A stretch of DNA of 64,000 bases, from assembly GCA_027605045.1 (NCBI GenBank), contig JAQFWX010000101.1, positions 62,001-126,000 of the forward strand, read 5' to 3'. Each line of letters starts with the position of its first letter. The stretch's first letter is position 1. The translations under genes and the position numbers were made by a program. Below, in pieces: positions 52,806 to 64,000 of the stretch. The DNA is from Phallus indusiatus. Its lineage: Eukaryota > Basidiomycota > Agaricomycetes > Phallales > Phallaceae. The notes under the pieces were generated by a model. The model worked only from the letters and a program-made list of their open reading frames with translations. It made no database searches and was not told the DNA's origin.

Positions 52806-55800
52806 ATGGTTTGCACTCATATTGCTCTGCTAAAAACACTCTCAAACCCTCGCTTAAGCCAATCAGTTCATCGAGAGGAATGTACTCAATGTTTTGACAA
52901 TCAAGTATGACTTTATCTGCCTCTTCCCCTTCCTCTTTTTTTACGAAATCTAATAGGATCTGGCTGAAGGCATAGACGTCTGCCTTTCATGTTTCAATGG
53001 TGGATGTTTCGGACTAGATGAAGGTCGAAAACACGCCCAGTTACATTTTCAGAAAACCAATCATCCTTTCTCGCTCAACATTCGTCGAAAATTCAAACCA
53101 TCTTCTCGACGAGTATGTGGCTTTAAGTGTTCACCGACATTCCCATATTGAAATTTCGCTCCGATTTGTAGGATAGCAGCGGTCCTCCCCTGAAGAAAAT
53201 TGCCGTCATTGAAGAGCGAGAAGATGATGAATATGAATTCGAAACCACTGTCCGATGTTGGGCATGCGATAGTAATGGAAGATTAATGCCCGAGTTATCT
53301 AGCGATGCGGAAGTGAGACGATTAGATGTTTTGCTCCTGAAATCCTTGCAACTTTACACCATAGGTACAGCGACTCTCAACGGCCGTCATGGAGTCCATG
53401 TCCTCGGCACGTCAATCAGAAGTTAAGTCCTGGGAAGAAGAAATAGCAACCTGTGAGCATGCCCTGATGCTGCAGCAATACCAGTCCGCGCCTATACCTT
53501 CATCGGGTGAATCACAATTAGATTTGATCGTCGTCACTTTGATTTAACCCCATTCCCGCAGGCCTTGCACAATGCGCAAAGTGTGATCTCAAGGACAATC
53601 TTTGGCTGTGCCTGACATGTGGGTCCCTTGGCTGCGGCAGAAAGCAATTCGGTGGACTAGATGGGAATGGTCACGGTCTTCAACATTATGAAGAATCGAG
53701 CCATCCAATTGCTGTCAAGTTAGGAACGATAACCCCAGAAGGCAATGCAGGTCAACCAGAATTATAGCTTGTCTTTGTATTCCATTGATCCTAAAACTTA
53801 GACATCTTCTGTTATAAATGCGGGGATTCCAAGCTTGATCCTAACCTCGCCCATCATTTGGCGAATTTCGGCATTAACATCGCTACCCAAACAAAAACTC
53901 AAAAAAGTCTGACGGAACTGGTAAGTGACTGGTACCAATTTTGAGACGGTTCTCCCTTAACTTTCTATCCCAGCAAATTGAACAGAATATGAAGTTCGAT
54001 TTCAGTCTGACTGGAGAAGATGGCAAAGCTCTGGAGCCTATATTTGGGCCGGGTTTGACTGGTTTAAAAAATCTCGGAAATAGGTAAGCGATGTATTGGT
54101 CAGTGACGGTTTTTTTTACAATCTGCGTCACCTAGTTGTTATATGGCTTCGACACTTCAGATGCTGTTTTCTTTACCCAGCTTCAAGAGCCAATACTTCG
54201 ATTCTTTCTACGATCATGCGCGAGAATGTACCGAACCTCTCCCTGCAAACTGTATAGACTGTCAAATGCGTAAAATGGCAGACGGTTTGCTTAGTGGAAG
54301 ATATTCGGTCGCACGCTCGAATTTGAATACTACAAGCCCAAGTGGCTATACAGCTGTCGCCGAAGCAGCAACATCAGATACCGATCCCTCCACCAACTCG
54401 ATTCCACCTCCAGTATTTCAAGATGGCCTGAAACCAAACATGTTCAAAGATCTAGTCGGACGCGGACATGCGGAATTCGCAACTATGAGACAACAGGACG
54501 CTGAAGAGTTCTTGGCACATCTTTTGAAAACACTGCGTCAACAAGCACGTCGCCGAACAGCCGGAAGCACGGTGTTTGATGCCACTGATGCTTTTAGATT
54601 CGGTATGCGACAACGTTTGGAGTGCGCTGATTGCCATGGCGTCAGATATCGTGTGGATGAGCATGATTTATTAAGTGTTGGAGTCGAAGCCAAGGAACTA
54701 GGAAAAGATGAAGACGGAAAAATTAAATATGCTAGCGTCGAACTTTCAGACTGCATTTCCCATGCCCTAGGTGTCGAAAACATTGAATACCGATGCGATC
54801 GGTGTAAGCGGAATGTTTTGGCCAAAAAGTGTGTCGCGGTCATGTTTGTTTTTGCGAAATTTCATCATTCTTCATTAGACAAATTCTTTTGCTACATTCC
54901 CGGATGTTCTCGTGATTCACGCCAAAAAGTTCCAGCTTATCGCTTGGGTACCTACCAAATTGGGTAAATGAGCCTACCCCAGCGACTAAAAAAACCCATA
55001 CTCATCCATAATTCTCGGCACAGATATCCCTGTTCAGCTACCAACCGACGATGTCATCGTATTAGATAGATATTTTGGTAGCAATATCAAACACGACGAA
55101 GAGGACATACTTCCGGAAGATGTCGAATCGGAAAACAGATCAGTCCCGAAAGGTCTTAGTTTATTCTTGATCGCTTTTTGAGTCTTCCTGAAAACCAGTG
55201 TCTAGAGCCCTCGTTCAATGAAGCAGCTCTTGAACAACTACAGGCTATGGGTTTCCCCCTTGTCAGATGTCAAAAGGCCTTGCTCGCTACCGGTAACAGT
55301 GATCCTGAAGCGGCTATGGAGTGGTTATTTGTGCATATGGAAGATCCAGGCAAGTTTTGAAGTTCGTATCATGTCATATATTAATTTACTTTTTTCAACA
55401 CCAGATATCGATCAGCCTATAAACCTATCCACCTCTCGCGCTGACGATGCACCAACTATGTCCTCTGAGCAGATCTCGTTATTGGCTGACATGGGATTTA
55501 CAACTGCTCAAGCTCAAAAAGCACTCAGGGAGACGGTTGGTCACCAGCTTGTTCACGCTTATTGATCCTGGAAACTAATAAATTGCTGTTCGAAAGGGAG
55601 GTGATATGGAACGCGCTGTGGAGTGGTTGTTCAGTCATCCTGATGATATAGGGGAAGATATAACCCTAGTTGATTCATCTAACCCGCCGACGACACCAGC
55701 ATCAGCCTTAATTGGCGGTTCAACAGTCCTTCCAGCGACGTATCGCCTAAAGGCATTTATATCTCATAAAGGCCCTTCAGTCCACTCCGGGCACTATGTC

Positions 55801-55932
55801 GCACATATCCGGACCGATAGAGGATGGGTACTTTTCAATGATGAGAAGGTCGTTAAAGCTGATCATGAAAGCGTTGAACAATTGAAGAAGTTGGCTTATT
55901 TGTATGTTTTTGAGAAAGAGCAAAGTGTTTGA
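52806..55932 (+). CDS. ubp14: Ubiquitin C-terminal hydrolase Ubp14 / USP5 (isopeptidase T)
   Basis: Disassembles free polyubiquitin chains. Start ATG 52806 (MVCTHIALLKTLSNPRLSQ), then many short exons. First zinc-finger UBP-like region: VHREECTQCFDN, DVCLSCFNGGCFG and HFQKTNHPFSLNIRRK. Second: CAKCDLKDNLWLCLTCGSLG, then GLQHYEESSHPIAV. The catalytic Cys box GLTGLKNLGNSCYMAS spans the intron ending at about 54135. Two UBA domains: ALEQLQAMGFPLVRCQKALL and ISLLADMGFTTAQAQKAL. The His box is SVHSGHYVAHIRTDRGWVLFNDEKV. The intron after exon 55316-55349 region starts with GC (55350-55404). Near 54836 the frame seems one base short (see findings). The organisation is complete otherwise. Confidence 0.93.
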
Positions 55933-56205
55933 GAAAAGACGAAGCTACGTGTCAGGACTTGTCAAATTAAATAACCCGTTTTTGAATTTAGCAATGAATC
56001 AATAAATGTAAAACGTGATACAACTGTTGAATCGAGCACTTATAAGCTCGGTCTTTGACCGAATAGTGACACCTGAGCGCTAAGCAGGAGCGGGAGAATA
56101 AAGGGAATAAGCTTTACTTCCGCACCGATATTACACTTGCGCTCTTCCATTCTATAGTCACTAAGTAGCCTCGTTTCAAACTATATAGAGTATAGAGCAT
56201 CACTC
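55933..56205. other. 3' flank of ubp14
   Basis: Non-coding. Leads into the decayed locus; nothing else seen. Confidence 0.5.
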
Positions 56206-58230
56206 ATGGACACATTGTGCAAAACCCACAAACGCAAGCAAAGCCTTCAAGACACGCCAGTGGATATCAGCAAAATGAGACAGCTCAGACTTTATCTTAG
56301 CAAACTCGAGAAAGAACGATGGTATTAGGGAAACAGAGAGAGAGCTGGCGGCGATAATAGAATATGTCACCGCATTGGAGGGCATGCTTGGAACTGTACA
56401 GAAACCTGTAGGTAGCTTTCTGTGCCATTTGCTGAGTGCTCCCTTTTCAGGATTTGATTAGAAACACGTTCTAGTCAGCATCAACTAACAGTATTGACAA
56501 GATTGGCCTGATTCGGGGACGCTTGGTTTTCAATCACGAGTGTTGCTGAGCTGCTGAAAACTACAGGTCCCAATGCTGTAACCAAATTTTAAAGTCTCCA
56601 TAAGCGCATTCAAGAAATATACGAGTATGTTAATAATATGGATGTGAGTATTGGGAACATTCCTTGGAGAGCTTTGCTGATTCTCAGTTTGAAGCCGGTT
56701 CCCGCATGCTCCTTGAAGCCGTTCTATTGTCTTTGGGGAAGACAGCATCGAGGAATACAAATTACTCCGACTCTGAGAAACGTTCAATGGCTATTCTTCC
56801 CGGAATGAAAATAGGTTGGAGGTGGGGTAAAAGTTGTCAATCCGATCACTCAGTATGAAGTGTGGTTGTTAGGAAGTGTGGATTATGCTATCCTCCAATA
56901 TGTCAACGAACTGGAGATCAAAGGTTTTCTATGTTTCTTACATCGCTGGTCTTAATTAGCTAATGGTGTGATAGACCAATTACTTGGCTTTAGCACTAGC
57001 CGTATATTTGCAATGAAGATTACCAAGAGTTGCCTCTTTCTCTTAGTGGCCAGACATCTCCAGACTTCCCTTAGTAACTTCATGCCTGAAGCCATATGCC
57101 AAGCAATCGCACTAAGTAAATCATGAAGTGAGCCCGTTCATCAAAATCTCGGAATCTTTGGTTTGCTAACGTTCGGGTCAATTAAAGCCAGAATGAGGTT
57201 CGCTTCTGTCTATCCAATGGTCAGCAGTGGATGCTTTGTGACGTGAAGAAAGATGTCAATGAGGACGAATGGCCATGTTATGAATCCGCGGTTATTAATC
57301 TCACGACTGCAAAGGCATCGGGTGGAACTATTTTTCGTCTATTATTCAAGTTTCTCCGATTCGGCGCTCCTACTAACACATTTCCTCACGATATCACCTG
57401 TTCCTTGCCATCTATGAGAATCTGCTCTCATCGGACGGACCACTAGATGATGCAGTTATCAAAGAAAAGGCATTGCCTTCAGTATCTGGCTCTTCGATGG
57501 ACGGTGGTCATGAATGCGTCAGAAGAGGCCATACTATTACTGCAGAGTTTCTAGACGAATTCCGAGATGATATTTCGCTCCACAATTCATTTTTCCGTGA
57601 CAGCACACTCCAGGTTCAATGCAAAATCCTGTCATGTTTCAACGGATTTTGGGAATACAGGATGGATAGAGCTGGAGATTTTCGACGCTACTTTTCATTC
57701 AGACAAGATCGGCTCGATTTTGTGTACAAGTTGTTTTCCGATATACCCCAGGATAGTATGTTAGACTCGGAGCAGGGGATTATCTCTCCTTCCTACCCAC
57801 TATCTGGGGCGAGACACACATCAATGTTAGTCACTACCTGACTGCATATAGCTTAGTGTAAGCCTCACAAAATTTGTCTAGGTGTTTTGTGGAGTAAGAG
57901 ACTCATTCGGCAGCCTGAAGTAGGTCTACGCCGACAGATCTCGCTCGGAACGGAAAGGAAAGAGGACCGGAAGCGAATATTCTCCTTAGCAACATACCTT
58001 TTCGAGAGAGCGACAGACCTTTGCACCACTCATGATTTCCTCTGAGACCAGACTCCCCTCATCAGGTCACTTACTGAGGGAGTGGAGAGTTTCCGGGAGG
58101 AGGCACTCGAGCTAGAGCAATAAATGAACAAATTCAAGGTTGGTGTAGCTCAAAAGGTTTTCGAATCGGCACTGATTTATATGTAGCGAGACCACATTCG
58201 TACTACGCGATGTGAGAGACTGACACAAAC
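56206..58230 (+). pseudogene. Decayed locus encoding unknown basidiomycete-type protein
   Basis: Plus-strand blocks look like protein but are broken. 56206-56400: DISKMRQLRLYLSKLEKERW, a stop, then ELAAIIEYVTALEGMLG. About 57195-57400: NEVRFCLSNGQQWMLCDVKK and YESAVINLTTAKA. About 57460-57780: an acidic or aromatic block (FRDDISLHNSFFRD, VQCKILSCFNGFWEYR). About 57890-58180: a helical block (SKRLIRQPEVGLRRQISLG, LTEGVESFREEALELEQ) with stops. The EVRxCLxxGxxWMxxxVKK pattern recalls proteins multicopy in agaricomycetes without known function. Several stops and frame changes argue for a relic. Confidence 0.4.
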
Positions 58231-58484
58231 ATTAAGAATTTGCATTGATGATACTAGTGCGGCATGAGTACGTGACATCGTCGGCGCGAAGGCCAAGAGA
58301 TGGCGAATATGTATAATCACGATGCGATTGTTATCCTATAGAATACAAAACATTCATAATCATCCTCCTTCTCTTCAAATTATAATACCCTCTAAACGAG
58401 TTAGTTCTGAGTTTCGGTGATATTTCTAAGTTTGATTACATAACACAAACTCGGTGATGTAACGAACCAACAGCTGAGACAGGA

Positions 58485-59659
58485 ATGGAATCTATGGACA
58501 CTCTTGAAAATGCTCAAGACGAAAAAAAACCCTTGAATTCCCTAGAAGAAACTCAAGAGGACGAGGCGCAACCTGATCCCGATGAAATTTTGAAAGTTGA
58601 CACGGGATCTGGGCGAATTTGGCTAATCAAAGTAAGTTGCCACACAACGTTTTTGCGTAAATTATTTGGAACTCATTTCATGTATAACACGCTCTAGCTT
58701 CCCAAGTTTCTTATGGAACGTTGGTCGACTGTAAACGTCGAGGGTCAACATTTAGGAACTTTACGGCTATGGGAGATGAAGAACCCCAAAACCGGGAGGC
58801 AATTCATGTCGATCTTTGTTCCCTCAGAGAGGGACCCATCCGTTCTCGAAGAGTACAAGCTAGACATGGTGCAAGAAGCTGTTAAAAATCAATATGTTAT
58901 TGCCGAAATGGACAAGGAGCCGTCGAATCCAGCTAACCGCGCCAGTAAGCATTTGTTTCAAAAGAGAAACTTTGCCCATTATTTCTCTTATTTCAGAGAC
59001 GACAATCATGTCTGGAAGACTAACACATGAAGTCAATGTTCGACCGACGTATAACGCTGATTACAGCGGCCGAATGCGTGCACGCGTGGCAGCCGCCACC
59101 GAGCCAACTCGTCAGATCAAAAGGATCGAAGATAGCATGGGTGGTGCACGTGGCAATATCAATATGCTCAGCTCAGGTGCAAACCAGCGCACCAGTTCAT
59201 TCGATTCTTTGGTGGTTCGTTTAGCTCTTATACTTGCTTTCGCCTTCATTAGCTCAGCACATGTATTAAATTGTTTAGCGGACTTCAAAGAGTCGTACAC
59301 CTGGTCAGCCCATCGAGAGGTTCACGCGTATGGCGAAGAACCAACTTTTCGATCAACTATTTGCCTTATTCAAGGAAAAGCCACACTGGAGTGTTAAGGA
59401 TTTACGATTACGCACTGAACAGCCTGAAAGTTACCTCAAGGAAGTACTACCGGAAATTGCAATGCAGCACAAAAGCGGCCCTGTGAGTATTCGTTACGGC
59501 GTTAATTTAAGAAAAGAACGTTAATATTTCGTTCAGCAAAATGGGCTTTGGGAATTGTTGCAAAATTACAAGGACGGTCTACCTATGGATGGCCAAAATG
59601 CTATGAATATTGATGACGAGGACCTTGATGAAGATGATGAGATGGAAGAAATTCAGTAA
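58485..59659 (+). CDS. tfg2: Transcription initiation factor IIF subunit beta (Tfg2 / RAP30)
   Basis: RNA polymerase II general transcription factor subunit. Five exons (58485-58631, 58698-58944, 58997-59211, 59291-59482, 59537-59659) encode 307 aa. After an acidic N-terminus comes the dimerisation domain: GRIWLIKLPKFLMERWS, HLGTLRLWE, FMSIFVPSERDPSVLEEYKL. The linker has KTTIMSGRLTHEVNVRP and RIEDSMGG. The C-terminal winged helix is ERFTRMAKNQLFDQLFALF...WSVKDLRLRTEQPESYLKEVL, then GLWELLQNYKDG and an acidic tail (DDEDLDEDDEMEEIQ). All pieces expected for TFIIF beta are present. Convergent with the ArfGAP gene (235 bp apart). Confidence 0.95.
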
Positions 59660-59894
59660 CAGCGTGTCTAGGACCGAGAAAGGGAAGAGGAGGTCTCAAC
59701 AGAATACGTCACCAAAGCATATAAATATATACTTCATCCATTCTACAATTTCTCCGTGATACAGTATAATAAAGGGAAAAGAAGGAAAATAAAAGCGGCA
59801 TAATCATTACCCTGGAATAAGTAAAGGATGAGAAATTAACGAGTAGATTCGGATAGTTGAGAGAGATAATCGGAAAGCTGGAAAAAAAAGGTTT

Positions 59895-61558
59895 TCAATC
59901 AACGATAGAAGCAATTTCGGGGGAAATGCTAAGAACCTTCAAGGCACCGTTCCTTATATTTTCACCCACATTCTGTACGTCCGGATTAGACAACACCTTT
60001 CCAATAAGATCGCGTGCGGCAGTTTCAACGGACGCCAAGTTACTACCTGGCTCCGCAAGTAATGGGGCGCCTTGAATATCGAAGTCCTGTTCCTCTTCTC
60101 GACCGAAATACTGGTTGGACGAAATGGAGGTTGCACCCTGGAAGGACTGCAAGCGACTTTGTGCTTCTGAAACAACTTCTGGATCGTATGCGTCCCGTTT
60201 GAAATACATATCAGAGGAAATTGCCTTCTGTGACCCAAATGTATCCCTTGCATATGTGGTATTGTCTTCTTCGACTACCGATCTGTAATTAACAGGATAT
60301 TAAATATCGTAACAGAGCAGAGAAATGGATAAGTGCTTCATACTTGGTAGTTTTAGACGAAGAACTAGCCGAGGAAGCAGTAGCACCGAACCCAAGTCGG
60401 TTCATTCCCATACCTAAACGTGCCAAATCTTGACTATTGACAGGTTTGTGTTTGGTTGTTGAGGTGGTTGTTTTGCTGGCGGTAGGTGCAGACGACTGAG
60501 ACAAATTAGGAGCAGATTTACCCAACTGCATAGCAGCCTGTTGCTCTGCCTCTTTTTTGCGGGCAGCTTCCTCCTCTTCTTCCTTTTGACGGTCGTAGCC
60601 AAGCTGCTTTATGCGCTCTTCTTCTTCTCGTGCTTTCCGCTCGGCTTCGGCGAAATCGATTGGAGCAGAAGCTTTTTTGCGCCAAGTTTTGCGGGACGAG
60701 ATGACGTGGTTGCTGGAGTGCTTGAACCTAAGCGGGTTACACCAAGCTTAGAACGTGCGGATGCGCTTGCCGGTATAGACTTCACGGCTGTAGGTTGCTG
60801 AGTGACAGATGAGGTTGATGATGAGGTTTGAGTGCGAGTTACAACGGGAGAGGAGGGTTTTGAAACGGCTGGTTTGGGAGCGGGAGTCGCCTTAGGCTTG
60901 TCCCAAGAAGAGAAAAAGTCGTCATCATCCTTGACCTCCGCATCAACAGCCGAGGAAGAGTCGGTCTCCATGCCATCGACATAAATTCCGTTTGGATATC
61001 TTAAGAAAGACAAAATCAGAAGCCAAAAAGGACTGAAAGTGAAATATTATTAACCGTTGCACATCTTCTTTAACACGTCTGGCCAACTCTTCCTTGTACA
61101 TATCCGCGACACGATGAGTGTATTTTTTTGGTATCAGAATCGTTCATGATCGTGGCACCACCGTGACGTGTAAAGAAGTCCCTAGCGGATTGATTTCCAC
61201 CAACTTTCATAGTTCGTAGTTGAGATAGCTGCCAGCTATCCAGATTAGTCGATCTTTATCAAACAAGAGCAATCAATATCAAGACTGCACGCTAATAATG
61301 AGATCTCATTATACCTTACGAAGCTGACGTGAACACCCATGTTACGGTGGACACTCGAACAGTCAAGACATATATAAACACCAAACGTTACGCTGGACCA
61401 TGTCGGATTGCGTGCTTGACAATCAAAACAATTCTATCAGGTGGGCAGGATTAGGGACTATTGAAGAGATGAAGGATCCGCCCATTTACCTTGTTAGCTT
61501 TTTGAGAAGACAAAACCTTGAATACTTTTTCGGTTTCCTGCTTTGTGGGCTCTGCCAT
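59895..61558 (-). CDS. glo3: ArfGAP, Glo3 / ARFGAP2-3 type (two apparent frame breaks)
   Basis: Stimulates Arf1 GTP hydrolysis on COPI vesicles. Exons: 61558-61490, 61433-61316, 61253-61055, 60999-60344, 60282-59895. The start is [23 protein letters not shown]. The zinc finger is CFDC-X16-CLDC ([20 protein letters not shown] then CLDC) followed by [20 protein letters not shown], with the catalytic Arg in [18 protein letters not shown] precedes an A7 run at about 61122 where the frame is off by one. A second break is at the A6 run at about 60673 (GAKK / [19 protein letters not shown]). The C-terminus has Glo3-like [14 protein letters not shown] and [12 protein letters not shown]. Conserved sequence continues on both sides of each break, so sequencing or assembly errors are more likely than decay. 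Confidence 0.87.
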
Positions 61559-61865
61559 GATGTCGCTGTGTGATATAAAGTGCTTGAAAACTGAAAAGGA
61601 CGTGTACCGTGACACAATATGTGACTTGTACATGTGTGTTGATTCAGCGGGGATGAGCTACATAGTAGTAGTAAGGTGAGTCGAAAGAAGATAATTATAT
61701 ATGATTAGATTTGCAACCTTCGCAATCTTTATATTTATATAACTTGTCGATATTTGCATGCACCCTATAAATAATTTTATTGTGTAGCATTTGCCTCGCA
61801 AGTCGGTCCATCTGGTTCCACAAGCACAAACAGGCGGAAACAAAGATTTCTCTGTCAACCAACCA
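61559..61865. promoter_or_regulatory. Shared upstream region, glo3 / atp17
   Basis: The two genes diverge and their start codons are 307 bp apart. A candidate 5' untranslated intron for the plus-strand gene may end at the TGTGTAG before 61790 (donor GTAAGG-like at 61671). No TATA box is conspicuous. Confidence 0.35.
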
Positions 61866-62333
61866 ATGCACTCAACACTCGCTCGTCGAGCACTGGGCAA
61901 TCTAGTCCCCCCAAAAATTGCAACCCCTGCCAGCGTTGTAAGTGTAAAAACCGTTCGAATTTGGCTTTTCTCTCTGAGTCGTTCTTCTAGTCTGGAGGGT
62001 CAGCGGCTGCACTTGCTCCTCTCGTCCAATTCTACTCCAAACTACCCAAAGGCCCAGCCCCGAAGCGTGCGGGTAGTGCTGGTGCTTGGCTATTGAATGC
62101 TAAGAATGCATCTGGAAAGCCCATATTAGCCACTATTGCCTCCTTGATGATCCTGGGGTATACCATAGAATATCAGAGTGCGTTATTTCACTTACTTTAG
62201 CTTTCTTTCTTCCTTTTCTCATGACGACACTCCTGTTAGTGCACCTTAGTGAGTGATAGAAATACATTTTCTAACCCGGACTGAATTTCACTAACCACGA
62301 TTTCCAGAACATCATAAAAACCATCACCACTAG
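61866..62333 (+). CDS. atp17: F1Fo-ATP synthase subunit f (Atp17), with a 9-nt microexon
   Basis: Small membrane subunit of the mitochondrial ATP synthase. Four exons: 61866-61937, 61991-62177, 62240-62248, 62308-62333, summing to 97 aa. The protein has the subunit f pattern: NLVPPKIATPASVSGGSAAA, PLVQFYSKLPKGPAPKRAG, AWLLNAKNASGKPILATIAS, the membrane helix ATIASLMILGYTIEY, and the tail QMHLKHHKNHHH. The tail can be made only by including the 9-base exon TGCACCTTA (flanked by AG and GTGAGT), which codes part of MHLK. Length matches fungal subunit f. Divergent from glo3. Confidence 0.92.
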
Positions 62334-62774
62334 ATCGTAATACAGAACTCCATTATTTGTGAATAAGATCAATTTTTCTCAGAGACGGCTTGAATGCCTG
62401 AATTCAGATATTGTTTTAAACTTGTTTCTGTTCTGCTCGAGATTTCTCACTACGGACTTCAATGTGTCGACTCCGGATGTTTGCAGTCCCATGATATTTA
62501 CTCGGAACAAAGCTCTTTTATAACGCGGCCAAATAGTCCACTGAGTTTCTCCTACGCTCTTGCTTTTCTTACGAACCGGGTTTTCTTAGATAGCCTTTTC
62601 ATAATAAGAACGTGCACTTATTGATCTCATGGTCTTTTTCCAAAGACACTGTCCTTGATTGACATTTCGTAATTCATAATTCTTTCTGTTCAATGTGTCA
62701 CGGTTCAATTCACGGTCATCCGCTGCCTCTTACTCCTATTGTGGGTGCTTGTGTATTCCCGGTTGGCCACCGTC
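62334..62774. other. Intergenic, no supported gene
   Basis: 3' flank of atp17 and promoter of the 62775 gene. A 76-codon plus-strand frame (62394-62624) has no domain and no support. Confidence 0.5.
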
Positions 62775-64000
62775 ATGCTCCAACTCGCAGCGACATTGCT
62801 GTTATCTAGTTCCATTCTCCCATGTTTTGCCTATGATACAATCAATGTCTACTTCTCCCCTATCACCTCGAATAACACTATCTCTCCGTCGCTGTCCCGG
62901 TTCGTTGGTTTAGAGGCGTTTGAAACTTATGGCGACCTCGTACCTGAAGCAATTATTGGCAAACCATACCAGTTTTTGAGCTCAGAAAGTTCAACGCAAG
63001 ATCTTATTATGATTGGAATTGACTATGAAAGTGACATAGTCTCCAAAGGTAAGCATTTCAGAAGAACTAAACATGGTTTCATTCGTTTTGAACGCTTTAC
63101 CAGCTATCATACCCGCCTCATTCCCTTCAATCACTATTTCAACGTCTTCAATTCCTGACATTATGCAAGACTATCTGTCAATTGGGGAGAGTTTTTACAA
63201 CTCTGTCGTCGATGGATCCAAGTCCTTCGTCGAGGAAGCATCGGCTCCCCCATACATCCTAGACATGAGCGTTGTCGCCTCCCTACAATCAAAAGCAGCG
63301 TCCGAGTTCTTTGCGACTTTGAAAAGCGCGATTGCATTTGTCGAGGAACAAAAAGACAATAAAAATAACATGGTCAGGTTTGGATCATTTCAATTCCGCA
63401 CTCTGAAAGAGATGCGCGAAAGCGTAGACGTGGATGTCTACCAGATGGCGTTGCAATATCTCGGAGGACTAATAACCACTGTAAGTTCCTATTAACCATT
63501 TCCACGGCATGTTTTCTCACATCACATGGTAGGCATCTCGCTCGTACTCTGTCGCGATTTTGATTCCTAATTCATCAGGCACCGTGCTGCGTCGCGCTCC
63601 TCAGCCACCGCCTCAGTCACCTTTACCTATCCCACAAGTACCCGAAACAGCCCCAGTGTTCTCCACATCGACATGTTATTCATCCGCTGAAGTCTGCCAA
63701 AATTCGACTTCTTCTTGTTCATCCCGCGGGAGTTGTATTGCAGCCACAAGGGCTGATAAGACGTGTTTTGTTTGCGAATGTCACTCAGCACCACTTACTG
63801 AGGGTGGTAAAAACATTAGCTGGGCAGGTGCAATGTGCGAGAAAATTGATATTAGCCAGTAAGTCAATTTGCGAAATATCTTTTGAAGAATAATTATAAA
63901 GGTTTCTAGATCATTCTCTCTTTTGCTTGGGACTACGATATTCTTGATTCTCGCCGTAGGGGGAGCAATTGCACTTCTTTACAGTATCGGCACGGAATCA
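62775..64000 (+). CDS. Vps3844 / DUF3844-type endomembrane protein (3' end beyond window)
   Basis: Type I membrane protein thought to act in vacuolar protein sorting or ER. ATG 62775 starts a signal peptide (MLQLAATLLLSSSILPCFA). Exons: 62775-63048, 63104-63480, 63533-63858, 63910 on. The luminal part has a Pro-rich linker and then an EGF-like Cys block: CYSSAEVCQNSTSSCSSRGSC, then CFVCECHSA...WAGAMCEKIDIS. The last exon encodes a membrane segment (LLLGTTIFLILAVGGAIALL) typical of DUF3844 proteins. The coding region continues past base 64000, so the C-terminus is missing. An upstream non-ATG frame from 62739 was not used. Confidence 0.85.

Noticed and set aside
52804..52983. Minus-strand frame reading KADVYAFSQILLDFV, like kinase subdomain IX
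   Set aside because: It is the antisense of the first two exons of ubp14, whose plus-strand reading gives conserved zinc-finger sequence with good splice sites. A stop lies just upstream in the antisense frame.

Overview
The window is nuclear DNA of a filamentous basidiomycete, most likely an agaricomycete. Evidence for this: genes are split by many 50-75 bp GT-AG introns with short exons; Snf5 carries the GATA-type zinc finger and C-terminal extension known from basidiomycetes; and the transposon families (a Ty3/gypsy element, an intron-containing DD34E Tc1-like element, a hAT element, a RecQ-like helicase relic) are typical of mushrooms. I cannot name the species.

The window has two halves. 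About 1-32,000 is a transposon graveyard. It holds solo or partial LTRs of three families (A, B and C), several with exact 5-bp target duplications; a RecQ-like helicase relic (7.0-8.8 kb); a Ty3/gypsy element cut off inside reverse transcriptase by a 386-bp palindrome (17.1-20.2 kb); a decayed Tc1/mariner transposase (20.8-21.9 kb); a multi-exon gene of unknown function with a SAM-like tail (22.2-24.1 kb, minus) and a relic of a related gene (30.7-31.0 kb); a hAT transposase relic (25-27 kb); and a set of non-autonomous hAT-type MITEs (TIRs starting TAAGG, TAAAG or TAGTG, 8-bp duplications). Each MITE family is filled with its own short repeated word. Some sit inside other elements.

About 32,500-64,000 is compact and housekeeping-rich. 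In order: snf5 (minus), a TPT/DMT-family sugar-phosphate transporter (plus), mitochondrial [2Fe-2S] ferredoxin (minus), a membrane-anchored J-protein (plus), an unknown Ser/Pro-rich protein (plus), WASP/Las17 (plus), a secreted amidase-signature enzyme (minus), a WW-domain protein (plus), CCT7 (minus), a QTRT2-like queuine tRNA-ribosyltransferase subunit (plus), Ubp14/USP5 (plus), a decayed unknown locus (56.2-58.2 kb), TFIIF beta (plus), Glo3-type ArfGAP (minus), ATP synthase subunit f (plus) and the 5' part of a Vps3844/DUF3844 protein (plus, runs off the end). Many neighbours are divergent with 70-310 bp between start codons, or convergent with short 3' gaps. I see no functional cluster: the genes serve chromatin, transcription, protein folding, deubiquitination, vesicle traffic, actin and mitochondria.

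The most notable points are the word-filled hAT MITE families with nested insertions, a 95-bp mini solo LTR with its own target duplication, a 9-nt microexon in the ATP synthase f gene, two GC-AG introns with the same donor, and several reading-frame breaks at A-runs in otherwise conserved genes.
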